From: Planctomycetota bacterium
GTDB lineage: Bacteria > Planctomycetota > Brocadiia > Brocadiales > Brocadiaceae
Reading direction: 5' to 3'
NCBI GenBank assembly: GCA_016873165.1
Contig: VGXV01000013.1
Location: 1 to 64,000 of the forward strand
Length of the DNA stretch: 64,000 nucleotides
Each line of letters opens with the position of its first letter. Positions within the stretch are counted from its first letter, which is position 1. Made by a program: the position numbers and the translations under genes. Positions 16,834-27,177 of this stretch are shown piece by piece. A model generated the notes under the pieces. It saw nothing but the letters and a program-made list of their open reading frames with translations. It had not been told where the DNA came from and ran no database searches.

Positions 16834-17979
16834 CTACTTAAATAAATTCAAATATTGCTCAAAGAGGAAAAGGCGATAGCGGGTCTTGCCGCTTACCTCT
16901 TTCAAAATGCCATGTTGTACAAATAGATTAACCAGTCCATTAGCGGCTTTTGTGCTTAGGTTGCATATTTCCTCTGCTTGCTTTACATGAATAAAAGGAG
17001 CACCAAACAGATGCGTGAGCAAGACGAGCGCTGTATTGGCGCGTCTGCCTGCTGTATTACGTAAGGTGTTTTCAACATTTTCTTTTAATTTTAATATTTC
17101 CGAAAGGGTGTTGGACGCCTGTCGGGCTGTTTCATCCACACCTGTCAAAAAATACTTTAACCAGTGCATCAGGTCATTTTTTTCCCGCACACGGGTCAGG
17201 TTGTCGTAATACAGACTTTTATTTTTCTCAAAAAATACCGAGAGATAAAGAAGGGGCTGTTGCAATATTTTTTTGCTTACCAAATAGAGAGTGATCAGTA
17301 ATCGGCCTATTCGCCCATTCCCATCGGGAAAAGGGTGTATAGTCTCAAACTGATAATGAGCTATACCAATACGGATAAGTGCGGGTACATGTATGTCTTT
17401 GTTGTGTAAAAAATTTTCGAGGTCACCCATTAATTCATTGACGTAAGTATGTGCCGGCGGAATAAATACCGCATCATTCAAACTTGCTCCCCCAATCCAG
17501 TTTTGACTTTTGCGAAATTCACCTGGCATTTTATGTTTTCCTCTCACTCCGGAGAGGAGTCTTTCGTGGGTTTTACAGAGCAATCTTGATGAAAGCGGGA
17601 GTTTTTCCATCTCTTTTATTGCATGTTTCATGGCCTCCGAATAGTTGCGTACTTCCAGCCAATCGTTCCGCCTTTCGGGGTTTATTTCCTCTTCCGGCAA
17701 TAAAGCCTCGTCTATATTGGTTTGTGTGCCTTCGATCCGGCTTGAAATAACGGCCTCTTTGGTGACGTGTAACTGAATAAACAAATCAATATTAGGCACT
17801 AACCGTGCAAAAGAGTTAAGTTCGCCTAAGCTAATGGATGCTTTTTCCAGTAAGGTGCTGAGTTGGGCATCCTTCCACTGCCATTGATTATTGACAGGCT
17901 CTGGTACAAAATAGCTATAACCGGTATCTTTCTCAAAATGGCCTGCTCTGAAGGATTCTATATCGAGTGTCTTTTTCAT
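16834..17979 (-). CDS. Fic family protein (probable AMP transferase)
   Basis: About 381 residues. An N-terminal Fic_N domain contains 'SSRIEGTQ', matching the (S/T)xxxE(G/N) inhibitory motif of class II Fic enzymes. The catalytic loop 'HPFPDGNGRIGRLL' near residue 215 is complete, so the enzyme is probably active but autoinhibited. The C-terminal 80 residues form a winged helix ('IHVKQAEEICNLSTKAANGLV'), suggesting self-regulation. A GTG start three codons earlier (17985) is possible, and AGGTG sits just before the ATG. A 13-bp palindrome lies 32 bases upstream. Confidence 0.9.
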   Translation of the reverse strand: MKKTLDIESFRAGHFEKDTGYSYFVPEPVNNQWQWKDAQLSTLLEKASISLGELNSFARLVPNIDLFIQLHVTKEAVISSRIEGTQTNIDEALLPEEEINPERRNDWLEVRNYSEAMKHAIKEMEKLPLSSRLLCKTHERLLSGVRGKHKMPGEFRKSQNWIGGASLNDAVFIPPAHTYVNELMGDLENFLHNKDIHVPALIRIGIAHYQFETIHPFPDGNGRIGRLLITLYLVSKKILQQPLLYLSVFFEKNKSLYYDNLTRVREKNDLMHWLKYFLTGVDETARQASNTLSEILKLKENVENTLRNTAGRRANTALVLLTHLFGAPFIHVKQAEEICNLSTKAANGLVNLFVQHGILKEVSGKTRYRLFLFEQYLNLFK

Positions 17980-18010
17980 TATCACCTAACGAAAGTAAAT
18001 TTATTTTCAA

Positions 18011-18044
18011 ATAAGTTTACTTTAGCCAAAAAAAGTAAACTTAT
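18011..18044. promoter_or_regulatory. palindromic operator upstream of the Fic gene
   Basis: ATAAGTTTACTTT and AAAGTAAACTTAT are exact inverted copies separated by eight bases. A third half-site-like AAAGTAAATTTA is at 17993. This fits autoregulation by the winged-helix domain of the Fic protein, which is inference. Confidence 0.55.
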
Positions 18045-18264
18045 CAATATTTAAGTTTCCTTTCCTTCCGGTAGTTTTATTCTGGATAAGTTGTTTTTTA
18101 TCAAAGCATTAAGTGTGATTTCCTCCGCAATTTGTTTTCCAATTCGGCTTTTAAGGCAACAAACCTTATCTGAGAGAGGATACTCGAGATTTACAAGATA
18201 TTAGAGGAGGAGATGAATTAGAAATACACGCTATCCTGAAGTTGTCTTTTCTTACGGCATATTT

Positions 18265-19329
18265 TTACACGCGGAGTTTTACGTACTCTATGTCTTTCAT
18301 ATCAAAATTGCCTAATCCCTTTTTCCCTGCGTTTGAGATATGTTTCGCTTTTTGAAAGACAGGGTTTAAATGATTTTCTCTGCGTTTTGCGTCTATTATA
18401 TCAAGTCCGATCCGGTCTATTGCCACAGGATCTGTGCCAAAAAACAATTGATCCTCATTCCATATTGCGTTAGCCGCTTTTGGTCTTGGGCCTCCCGAAA
18501 AGCAGGCTTGTAATGCATCTACGATATGCAAACGCAATTTATCCTTAATGGCAGGATGGGAGCAAACGTCCGCCGAGGCAGGATCGCAATAATGAGGTTC
18601 CGGATGAAAACGCGGGGTATTGTTTATGACTCCAAATCCGATGTTTTTAAGACACAAGGTCACTCCGGCAATGCCATGGTCTTTCATTACCGGCACATTA
18701 ATGATTGCGGTTGTCTGCTGAGTAACAATTTTGCTGAAAAGAGACCTTGGGCCGTCATCCTGGCGCAATTTCTGGTCATCATCATGCGATTCATAGTAAA
18801 CATTCCTGTCATACCCTGTGGTGTGTTCCGTGCCGTAATACCGGACGCCGCGGGTTCCTTTATTTAATCCGTAGCCCGCGCTGACTAAATGTTCTTCGAA
18901 ACGGTCCCATACGATTATGTTATTTTCCTTTACTCCTGCGGCAATCAGGCAGAGTATGATGGCGTTAACCACCTCTGGCCTTGTGGAAAGCATTTTTCCA
19001 CCTATGGGATTAATCTTGATGCCCACAATATCCTCTGGCGTAAAAAAGCAGCGCCATGCGTCCTTTGTAGTTTTTTTGCCGGTAAGAGCGAACATCCCAT
19101 CATCCACCATTTTTTGTACCCGTTTTTGATCAGGAGTTCCTTTGCTTATAATCCCGTGATCCTTTACGGCGACTACCGTGCTTTTTCTTTTAACATCAGG
19201 AACCGGATCTGCGCCAAGGACATTTTTCAGTCCGTTAATTCCCGCAGAGCCAATTCCAAGTCCAACGGCGCCTATAGTGGTATGTTTTAAAAAATCCCTG
19301 CGAGAAAAATGATTATTGGTAAAATCCAT
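18265..19329 (-). CDS. Tat-exported DUF362 protein
   Basis: 354 residues. A twin-arginine signal ('FSRRDFLKHTTIGAVGLGIG') is followed by a DUF362 domain: 'VGIKINPIGG', 'NNIIVWDRFEEHL', 'INVPVMKDHGIAGVTLCLKN' and 'GTDPVAIDRIGLDII'. No ferredoxin-type cysteine clusters are present, unlike some DUF362 members. Function is unknown; family members are often associated with redox processes. It lies 13 bases downstream of the racemase homologue in the same direction, so the two probably share a transcript. Confidence 0.85.
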   Translation of the reverse strand: MDFTNNHFSRRDFLKHTTIGAVGLGIGSAGINGLKNVLGADPVPDVKRKSTVVAVKDHGIISKGTPDQKRVQKMVDDGMFALTGKKTTKDAWRCFFTPEDIVGIKINPIGGKMLSTRPEVVNAIILCLIAAGVKENNIIVWDRFEEHLVSAGYGLNKGTRGVRYYGTEHTTGYDRNVYYESHDDDQKLRQDDGPRSLFSKIVTQQTTAIINVPVMKDHGIAGVTLCLKNIGFGVINNTPRFHPEPHYCDPASADVCSHPAIKDKLRLHIVDALQACFSGGPRPKAANAIWNEDQLFFGTDPVAIDRIGLDIIDAKRRENHLNPVFQKAKHISNAGKKGLGNFDMKDIEYVKLRV

Positions 19330-19342
19330 AGTATTCTCCTTA

Positions 19343-20149
19343 TTAAAAATCCAGGCATATCTCCCGTATTTCTTCCTGAATCCCCAGTTTTCTTATTATA
19401 GTTTCGAGCGATTGTTTTTCCTGAGACACCAATATTTCCAGAGTTCCTTTTTGTGTTGTATTCTGAAAATTTCCTTCCAATAATTTTGTTACTTTTTTAG
19501 CAACGATCTTTGCCGGATCAATTAAATGAAGCGCCGGTTTCATCGTAGTAAAATACTCATTTAAAAAAGGAAGGTGCGTGCTTGAAAGGGTAATTGTATC
19601 GACAAGGCTGTCAATCTCATCCAATCTTGAAAATTCTTCGGAGATTACCTGACGGCTCTTTTCCTTATTTGACAAAAAATCTCCCGTTTCCACAAGCTCG
19701 ACCATTCCTGATGCATTGAATTTTGTAATTTTTACGGTAGAAGGAACCTTCTGCGATTGTATGTACTCTTCAAGCTCTACACTTTTTACCGTGTTTTGTG
19801 TTGCCAAAATAGCGATATGCCCTGTTTTTGAAGCTGTTATTGCCTCGCCTATCGGTGGAAAAACTCCAACAATTTCGGCATCGGTTTTTTCGATTTCATG
19901 AAGTACCTGAATAGAGGGAGTATTGGATGCAAGCACTATGAGCTTTGGTTTGAAATTTTCAGAAAGATAGTCAATAGTGTTTTGAACAATGCGTAATAAT
20001 TCGGTATGTGTTTTTTTCCCGTAAGGAAAGTGTTTCTTATCCGCAAGATAGATGTAATTCTCTCGTGGCAAGGCATTTCGTATTTCCTTTATTATGGAAA
20101 GGCTTCCCACTCCTGAATCAAATATTGCTATTGGGTTTTCGCTGTTCAT
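19343..20149 (-). CDS. glutamate racemase homologue lacking both catalytic cysteines
   Basis: 268 residues with the aspartate/glutamate racemase fold: 'IAIFDSGVGSLSIIKEI', 'YLADKKHFPYGKK', 'GVFPPIGEA' and 'SSTHLPFL'. In MurI the two acid/base cysteines lie in ACNTAS and GCTHYP. Here the first reads ASNTPS (Ser75, codon TCC) and the second SSTHLP (Ser190, codon AGC). Length and the rest of the fold are normal. It may be inactive as a racemase, use a different chemistry, or regulate. Whether another MurI exists elsewhere cannot be seen. Confidence 0.8.
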   Translation of the reverse strand: MNSENPIAIFDSGVGSLSIIKEIRNALPRENYIYLADKKHFPYGKKTHTELLRIVQNTIDYLSENFKPKLIVLASNTPSIQVLHEIEKTDAEIVGVFPPIGEAITASKTGHIAILATQNTVKSVELEEYIQSQKVPSTVKITKFNASGMVELVETGDFLSNKEKSRQVISEEFSRLDEIDSLVDTITLSSTHLPFLNEYFTTMKPALHLIDPAKIVAKKVTKLLEGNFQNTTQKGTLEILVSQEKQSLETIIRKLGIQEEIREICLDF

Positions 20150-20809
20150 ACTCTACTCGCACTGTTGGTTTTAATTTCAGCCGATACGGGAATCGTATTG
20201 TGTCATTAATTGATGAAGCATTCCGGATTCAATTCCATTTTACCTGCATAGAAACGTTTATGCAAAAAAATACTCTATACATAACAAATTTCTTCGCAAT
20301 AAAATCCGATCCGGTATTTTCATCTGATTTCATGAAAGAAGAATTTGCGCATTTCAGCCATTTTTTGCCTATGCACTTTAATGTAAAATCGTATCATCTT
20401 ATTTCACAATTACTTAAGTTTGCATCGTTGTTTTGGTATAAAAAGTGCTCCGATAGGTGTTTCGGAGGTAACCGCAAAAATGTTTGTTACTAAAAAACAT
20501 TAAAAACAAAACCAAACAACTTTCACCGAAAAAAATTCGCAGCTTTTTTGTTTTACATTGTGAATTTCCGCATTTTTTTCGTTTACTGGTATTCACGAAT
20601 ATTTTTCAAAAAATGATCAAATATGCTGCAAATATAACTATAGATTTTATAAAGAGTTACGATATTCGTTAAATTTGATTTATTTATTCGGAATAAAGTT
20701 TGCATTCATCAGGAAAGGGGGTGAAATATGTAATATTGAATATAAATTGATGATGTCGGAAGATAGAACGGTTTGTATTTCAATATAATTTGTTGGGAGG
20801 GGCACCCAC
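20150..20809. other. intergenic region before the chemoreceptor gene
   Basis: 660 AT-rich bases without a convincing gene. An ORF entering from 20008 is mostly antisense to the racemase gene. A small hairpin (CTCCGA/TCGGAG, 20448-20467) is visible but matches no riboswitch I know. A good GGGAGG ribosome-binding site precedes the ATG at 20810. No strong promoter is evident. Confidence 0.5.
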
Positions 20810-23800
20810 ATGAAGATGTCTTTGACGGCGAAAATAATTTTGTTGTTTGTTCTTGCAGGTGTAATACCCCTAATCGCTATAGGTGTATTAAGCTATATAA
20901 ATTCCAGTAGGGCATTGGAGAGACAGGCATTTAATCAGCTACAGGGACTTCGAGAAATTAAGAAGGCGCAAATAGAACAGTTTTTCAAAGAGCGCGAAGG
21001 AGATATGGGGGTGCTTGTTGATACCGTCGGAACATTGCGTAAGGAGGCTTTTGAAAAACTTGTGGCAATTCGTGAAGTAAAGAAAGCCGAGGTGGAACGG
21101 TACTTTCAAACAATAAGTGATCAGGTTGTTTCCTTTTCTGAGGATAAGATGATCGTCGATGCCATGCGACAGTTTAAAGAGTCTTTCCGGAATGTTCGTA
21201 CTGAAAACATGTTACATTCTGAAACCTTTGGACATATGAAAAATGAGTTGCTTTCATATTATACAGGAGAATTTACTACAGAATATAAAAATAAAAACCA
21301 TGGGAAATTACCCGATGCAAATAACTACTTTGCAATGCTGGATGAAGATTCCATAGCGCTTCAATACTATTATATCCGTGACAATAAAAATCCCCTTGGT
21401 TCAAAACATTTGCTCGACAAGGCAAATGATGCGTCTCAATACAGTAAATTACACGAAACATTACATCCGATACTGAGAAATTATTTGGAAAGGTTTGGGT
21501 ATTACGATATTTTTCTCGTGGACTCAGAGACGGGCGATATTGTTTATTCGGTTTTTAAGGAATTGGATTTCAGCACCTCTCTTATTGATGGCCCGAATGC
21601 CAAAACCAATTTCGGAGAGGCATTTAGGCGGGCAAATGCAGCGGCAACTAAGGATGCAGTGGTGCTGATAGATTATGCATCATACACCCCCTCATACGAG
21701 GCTCCGGCAAGTTTCATTGCCTCTCCCATATTTGACGAAAACAATAAAAAAATCGGGGTAGCTATGTTCCAGATGCCTATAGATCGTCTGAATGCCATCA
21801 TGAGCGAACGATCAGGATTGGGAAAAACGGGAGAAACCTATCTGGTAGGTCCGGACAAACTTATGAGATCAGACTCATATCTTGATCCGGAAAATCATAC
21901 GGTAATAGCGTCGTTTAGGAATCCCGCAAAAGGCAAAGTGGATACGGACGCTTCAAACTCAGCCATTTCCGGCAGGCAGGAGCCGAGGTAATAAAGGATT
22001 ACAACGGCAATCCGGTGCTTTCCGCCTATACGCCGGTAAAGGTGGGAGATTTGACATGGGCGCTCCTTGCAGAGATAGACGTGGCAGAGGCATTCTGTCC
22101 GGTGGATAATGACGGCAAATACTTCTTTGCCAAATATATAGAAAAATACGGATATTATGATCTGTTCCTCATGAACCCCGACGGATATGTATTTTATACG
22201 GTATGCAAAGAACCTGACTTCCAGACCAACATGGTGGACGGGAAATACAGCAGTTCCAATCTGGGGAAAATCACACGGAAGGTTTTGGAAACAAAACAGT
22301 TCCAGTTAGCCGACTTTGCTCCTTATGCCCCGAGTAACGGAACCCCGGCATCCTTTATAGCACAGCCCGTGGTAAACAATGGCAAGGTAGAGGCAATCGT
22401 AGCGCTCCAGATCTCCCTTGACGCAATAAACGGCATCATGAAACAGCGGGAAGGTATGGGAGAGACGGGAGAAACATATCTTGTTGGCCCTGATAAGCTT
22501 ATGAGATCGGATTCCTATCTTGATCCCACGAATCACTCGGTAAAGGCATCCTTTGCCAACCCGGAAAAGGGAAAGGTCGATACGGAAGAGAGCAGGGAAG
22601 CCCTTGCGGGAAATACCAGTTCAAAACTTTTAATTGATTATCTCGGCAATCCGGTGCTGTCAACCTATACACCGCTGAAGGTTGGAGACGTAACATGGGC
22701 GCTGATTGCAAAGATTAACAAGGCGGAGGCATTTACATCGGTAAACAGGCTTGGCACATGGATGATCATCATCGGCGCATTATCCGGCGGGTTTGTGGCA
22801 GGGTTGGGAATCGTCGTGATTAAACTTACGAACAAGATATCGAGCCTGTTCAGGAACCTTCTTGCGGAATTAACGGGAAGCGCCACACAGCTTGCGTCCG
22901 CTTCGGAAGAGATATCGGCATCGAGTCAGAGCCTTTCTGAGGCATCCACCCAGCAGGCGGCGTCCATAGAGGAGACGTCTTCAACGATGGAAGAAATGTC
23001 ATCGATGACGAAACAAAATGCGGACAATGCGAAGGAGGCAGCATCCCTTGCAAAACAGTGCAACGATTCAGTGGAGAGGGGAAGCCATACGGTAGTAGGC
23101 ACGGTGGAAAACGGAAACAGCGCCGTGATAGAGATGGCGGGGGCAATGAATGAGATATCGGAAAGCAGCGGAAAGATTGCGGATATTATAAAGATTATCG
23201 AGGGAATAGCATTCCAGACAAATCTGCTTGCGTTAAACGCAGCGGTAGAGGCAGCAAGGGCCGGGGAACACGGGAGAGGTTTTGCGGTGGTGGCGGAAGA
23301 GGTGAGGAATCTTGCCCATAAGAGTTCAACGGCGGCGAAGGATATAACGACATTGATAACGGACAGTGTGAAGAAGGCGGAGACGGGGAAGGAGTTGGTG
23401 GATAAGACAAAGTCGGTATTATCGAGCGCGGTAAAGCAGGTGAAGGAGGTATTTTCCGGGGTAGTGGAGCAGGTGCAGAGGGTGGTGCACCTGGTGAATG
23501 AGATATCGACCGCTTCGGAGGAACAGGCAAACGGGATAGATCAGATAGGGAAGACGGTGCAGCAGATGGATCAGGTGACGCAGCAGAATGCGGCAACGGC
23601 GGAGGAGACAGCGGCTGCAAGCGAAGAGCTTACGGCACAGGCACAGTCGTTAAATGATCTGGTAGAGAAGATAGGGAGAGAGGTTAACTCTGGAAGCGAG
23701 GGAACAATTGCAGAGGAAACAAAGCCAATGGCATCTCCCTCTCCGGGAAAGAGACAGGCAATGCCTGCTGCGAAAATAGCGGCAACGGTAACGAAAAAAC

Positions 23801-23895
23801 CGGAGCACAAAAGAAACGGCAGGGAAGCCACACAGACAAAAACAAACCCGCGAAGTATAATTCCTTTGGAAGAAGGCGAGTTTAATGATTTCTAA
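20810..23895 (+). pseudogene. methyl-accepting chemotaxis protein, interrupted by a -1 frameshift
   Basis: Two adjacent frames (20810-21991 and 22015-23895) make one receptor of about 1028 residues. TM1 is at 6-28, then two helical repeats ('LREIKKAQIEQFFKERE' and 'IREVKKAEVERYFQTIS'), two tandem Cache-like sensor modules sharing '[20 protein letters not shown]', TM2 ('[20 protein letters not shown]') and a full signalling domain with hairpin '[20 protein letters not shown]'. At about 21973 the sequence GGCAGGCAGG lacks one base: restoring it joins 'NSAISG' to '[15 protein letters not shown]'. As written, the first product stops before TM2. It may be a real mutation or a sequence error. Confidence 0.85.
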
Positions 23896-23937
23896 AGGAA
23901 TTTTTGAGAGAAAGTAAAGATTGCTTAGCTGATTGAA

Positions 23938-23977
23938 ATCCCGTCTGCGCCTTTCAGAATGCTGGTGCAGACGGGAT
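23938..23977 (+). terminator. stem-loop after the chemoreceptor gene
   Basis: ATCCCGTCTGC and GCAGACGGGAT form a perfect 11-bp stem with an 18-base loop, 43 bases past the stop. No T tract follows, so intrinsic termination is uncertain. Confidence 0.5.
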
Positions 23978-24023
23978 AAAATCAAGGCCGGTGTAAAATT
24001 TTTAGACTAATTATAATCAGGTA

Positions 24024-24410
24024 ATGATGGTAAAACCAAAATTGTTGTTAGTAGATGATGACAAAAATGCTCTCGATGGTCTGAAAAAAATCCTGACGCG
24101 TTCCGGATATGCTGTTTCCGGTGTTATTTCAGGCGATACAGCGTTGGATATCTTATTGCGTAAAAAATTTGATATTATTATAACAGATTTGAATTTACCG
24201 GGAATGGGAGGTCTGACGTTAATTCAGGAAATAAGAAAAAGGAAATTGCCGGTATCAATTATTGTCATCACAGCGTATGATGCGGATATTGCGTTAAATA
24301 CGAAAAAATATGGAGTGGATGATTATCTTGCAAAACCGGTAAATGTTGATGAACTGGAATTGGTGCTTGAAAAATTGTGGGAAAATCAAAAACCGGTTGA
24401 TACGTTTTAA
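24024..24410 (+). CDS. single-domain response regulator
   Basis: 128 residues comprising a receiver domain only: the acidic pocket 'DDDKNALDG', phospho-acceptor Asp55 in 'IITDLNLPGMGG', Thr in 'VITAY' and Lys in 'LAKPVNVDELE'. There is no output domain, so it acts by protein contact, CheY-like. Its position just behind the chemoreceptor supports a role in the same signalling path. No histidine kinase is present in the window. Confidence 0.9.
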   Translation: MMVKPKLLLVDDDKNALDGLKKILTRSGYAVSGVISGDTALDILLRKKFDIIITDLNLPGMGGLTLIQEIRKRKLPVSIIVITAYDADIALNTKKYGVDDYLAKPVNVDELELVLEKLWENQKPVDTF

Positions 24411-24610
24411 TCACCTGTCAATCGAATCCTCGTAGTTTTTCCCAATAATCTGGAAAATATACAAATCTTAACATATCACGCTTTATCATAATTAATGCTT
24501 GCACTCAACAGATAAAATTTGTATCTATTATCCATAAATTTTTTTTGGAAAGCGCCGCATGGCGAAGATTCATTTTCTACGATTTGTATCTATCCCTATA
24601 AAACATACAA

Positions 24611-25516
24611 ATGAATTTTGAATTACAGAAGGTAGACACACTTATTCAACTTGCAATCCATGAGGATATTGGACCGGGTGACATTACAACGGAAAGCATT
24701 TTTCTTCCTCACTTAATGGGTGAAGGGGAATTCATCGCAAAAGAAGACGGGGTTATCGCGGGATTGCCTGTCGTTGAGTACTTTTTTTCAAAAATTGGCA
24801 AAAGTGTTCTGTTAAGGTCATTCATATCGGAGGGAACACGTGTCAAAAAAGGAGAAGTATTTGCTACCATCAATGGTAGTGTTCACACGTTGCTTTCGGG
24901 GGAAAGGATTGCGCTTAACTTTCTTCAACGGCTTTCCGGTATTGCAACTTTTACGGCGCAATTTGTCGAAAAGGTAAAACCTCTTAAAGTGGCAATTATG
25001 GATACAAGAAAAACAGTTCCCGGCTGGAGGTATCTGGAAAAGTATGCAGTCGCTATGGGGGGAGGAATGAATCACAGAATGGGTCTTTATGATCAGGTAC
25101 TCGTAAAAGACAACCACCTGGATTTTATGAAAAAGGAGTTATCAGCGGAGGAACTGGCGAGGACAAGTGTTATTGAAAAAACAGTTGCAAAGGTAAGAAA
25201 AAAAATCGGAGGCCGCATGGCAATCGAAGTGGAAACCCGCACGTTAACCGAAGTGGAAGATGCAATCAATGCAGGTGTTGATATTATATTGTTTGATAAC
25301 ATGAGTCTTCCAAAGATAAAGGAAGCAGTTTCACTGGTCAAGAACCGGAAGTATGACAAGGGAATGCATCAGCCGTTTACCGAGGCCTCCGGAAATATCA
25401 CTTTAGATAATGTGAAATCAATTGCAGAGACGGGCGTTGACCGGATTTCCATAGGAGCGCTTACCCATTCAGCGAAAGCGCTGGATATATCATTAAAAAT
25501 ATCCCGGCAATCATAA
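24611..25516 (+). CDS. nadC: nicotinate-nucleotide pyrophosphorylase (quinolinate phosphoribosyltransferase)
   Basis: 301 residues, usual length is near 280. It converts quinolinate and PRPP to nicotinate mononucleotide in de novo NAD synthesis. Family blocks: 'EDIGPGDITTES', 'GERIALNFLQRLSGIAT', 'DTRKTVPGWRYLEKYAV', 'VKDNHLDF', 'EVETRTLTEVEDA' and 'DNMS' followed by 'ITLDNVKSIAETGVDRIS'. The gene has a weak ribosome-binding site. It converges on purD with 12 bases between stops. The upstream gap 24411-24610 shows no gene. Confidence 0.95.
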   Translation: MNFELQKVDTLIQLAIHEDIGPGDITTESIFLPHLMGEGEFIAKEDGVIAGLPVVEYFFSKIGKSVLLRSFISEGTRVKKGEVFATINGSVHTLLSGERIALNFLQRLSGIATFTAQFVEKVKPLKVAIMDTRKTVPGWRYLEKYAVAMGGGMNHRMGLYDQVLVKDNHLDFMKKELSAEELARTSVIEKTVAKVRKKIGGRMAIEVETRTLTEVEDAINAGVDIILFDNMSLPKIKEAVSLVKNRKYDKGMHQPFTEASGNITLDNVKSIAETGVDRISIGALTHSAKALDISLKISRQS

Positions 25517-25528
25517 CCATCTTCCACA

Positions 25529-26794
25529 TCAAGCAGCATCGATTCCAATATCTTTTCTGTAATACATCCCCTCAAACGATAACTTGTTAATTGCGTCATA
25601 CGCAATAGTTCTTGCCTCCTTCACATCATTTCCCATAGTAGTTACTCCCAGAACACGCCCGCCGTTTGTCACGATATTGCCGTTGTCTTTAGTGGTTCCT
25701 GCGTGAAACACATGTACGTTTTTCAATGATTTCACGTTTTGTAATCCGAAAATAGGCAACCCTTTTTTGTATCTGTCAGGATATCCCTTTGACGCCAATA
25801 CCACGCAAATGGAATGGCTGTCATACCATTCTATTTCAGCCTTATCCAGTGTGTTGTTAATCGCGGCTATGAGGATCGGCACCAAATCACTCTTCATCCT
25901 GACCAGAAGGGCCTGCGTTTCAGGATCTCCGAATCTCGCGTTGAATTCGAGCACCTTTGGTCCTGCGTTTGTAAGCATCAGTCCGGCATAAATAATACCA
26001 TTGTATGGGCGATTTTCCCTTTTCATGGCATGGATGATAGGCACCAGTACGTTTTCTTCTATATAGAATTGCAGGTCATTTGTAATGAAAGGAGAGGGGG
26101 AATATGCTCCCATGCCCCCTGTGTTGGGACCTTTATTGCCATCATAAATAGCCTTATGATCTCTCGCGGAGGCAAGTGGGATAATGGTCTGTCCGTCTGT
26201 AATAGCAAGAATGGATACTTCTTCGCCCTGGAGGCATTCCTCTATCACCACCTTATTTCCTGCGGCGCCGAATATTTTTTCCTCCATAATTTCGTGCAAA
26301 TGTTCCTGTGCCTCTTCAATGGTTTTGCAGACAAACACGCCCTTTCCCTTCGCCAACCCGTCTGCTTTGATCACAATGGGAGCGGAGCAGTTCTCCAGAT
26401 ATTTTTCCGCCTTTTTTATGTCTTCAAACACACGAAAGTCAGCAGTAGGGATGCCGTGTTTTTTCATAATGTTCTTTGCAAAAACCTTGCTTCCTTCAAT
26501 AATAGACGCCCTTTTGCTTGGACCGAAAATATTGAGATTCCCCTCCTTGAATTTATCAACAATGCCGGCCAGCAACGGGTCTTCAGGGCCGACAATGGTC
26601 AAATCGATTTTCTGTTTCGAAGCAAAATTGAAAAGGTCTTCTATATTGTTGACATCGATATCCACACATTCGGCTATTTCTGCTATTCCGGGATTTCCGG
26701 GAGCGCAAAATATTTTTTTTACTTTCGGTGATTGTGCTATCTTCCATGCAATAGCATGTTCTCTTCCTCCGTTTCCGATAATTAATATTTTCAT
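25529..26794 (-). CDS. purD: phosphoribosylamine-glycine ligase
   Basis: 421 residues, the GARS step of purine synthesis. It has 'MKILIIGNGGREHAIAWK', 'VGPEDPLLAGI', the ATP-grasp core with 'VIKADGLAKGKGVFVC', 'EECLQGEEVSILAITDG', 'GPNTGGMGAYSP' and 'LEFNARFGDPETQ'. Full length. The long open frames on the opposite strand here are antisense shadows. Confidence 0.97.
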   Translation of the reverse strand: MKILIIGNGGREHAIAWKIAQSPKVKKIFCAPGNPGIAEIAECVDIDVNNIEDLFNFASKQKIDLTIVGPEDPLLAGIVDKFKEGNLNIFGPSKRASIIEGSKVFAKNIMKKHGIPTADFRVFEDIKKAEKYLENCSAPIVIKADGLAKGKGVFVCKTIEEAQEHLHEIMEEKIFGAAGNKVVIEECLQGEEVSILAITDGQTIIPLASARDHKAIYDGNKGPNTGGMGAYSPSPFITNDLQFYIEENVLVPIIHAMKRENRPYNGIIYAGLMLTNAGPKVLEFNARFGDPETQALLVRMKSDLVPILIAAINNTLDKAEIEWYDSHSICVVLASKGYPDRYKKGLPIFGLQNVKSLKNVHVFHAGTTKDNGNIVTNGGRVLGVTTMGNDVKEARTIAYDAINKLSFEGMYYRKDIGIDAA

Positions 26795-26975
26795 GTATAG
26801 TGTTTACCTCATAGTACTTAAACAATGTTCAGAATATTGCAGATAAAGTGCGGTTTATTTTCTCATGTAAATACTTCAAAACTTTCTGTTTGGTTTGCAA
26901 CCATGCATATGCAATGTTACAGAGACCGGAACATTGTATCAGAATAAGGAGAAAAAAGGGAAAGTTTTTTTGCCC

Positions 26976-27003
26976 TTGACAGTTTTGCAATGGCTGATAT
27001 ACT
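26976..27003 (+). promoter_or_regulatory. promoter of the initiator tRNA
   Basis: TTGACA, a 16-base spacer and TATACT. Transcription would start near 27010, about 48 bases before the tRNA, leaving a short leader for processing. Confidence 0.7.
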
Positions 27004-27057
27004 GAACCTTAGTATTTCGTATTAAAAATCTTTACTATATTACTTATATTTTGGCAA

Positions 27058-27134
<77 letters not shown>

Positions 27135-27142
27135 AATAATTC

Positions 27143-27177
27143 AAGGGATTGCGGCAAAGCCGCAATCCCTTTTTTTT
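27143..27177 (+). terminator. rho-independent terminator of the tRNA
   Basis: AAGGGATTGCGGC and GCCGCAATCCCTT form a 13-bp stem with a three-base loop followed by a run of T. Its stem is nearly the same as that at 234-266. Confidence 0.9.

Noticed and set aside
20448-20467. Riboswitch (c-di-GMP type) before the chemoreceptor gene
   Set aside because: Only one 6-bp hairpin is visible and none of the conserved c-di-GMP aptamer segments match.
23195-23620. 141-codon minus-strand frame rich in proline and serine
   Set aside because: Antisense of the chemoreceptor signalling domain; composition is an artefact of biased codons.
25814-26731. 305-codon open frame on the plus strand
   Set aside because: It is exactly antisense to purD, which has complete family motifs; the translated sequence has no recognisable domain.
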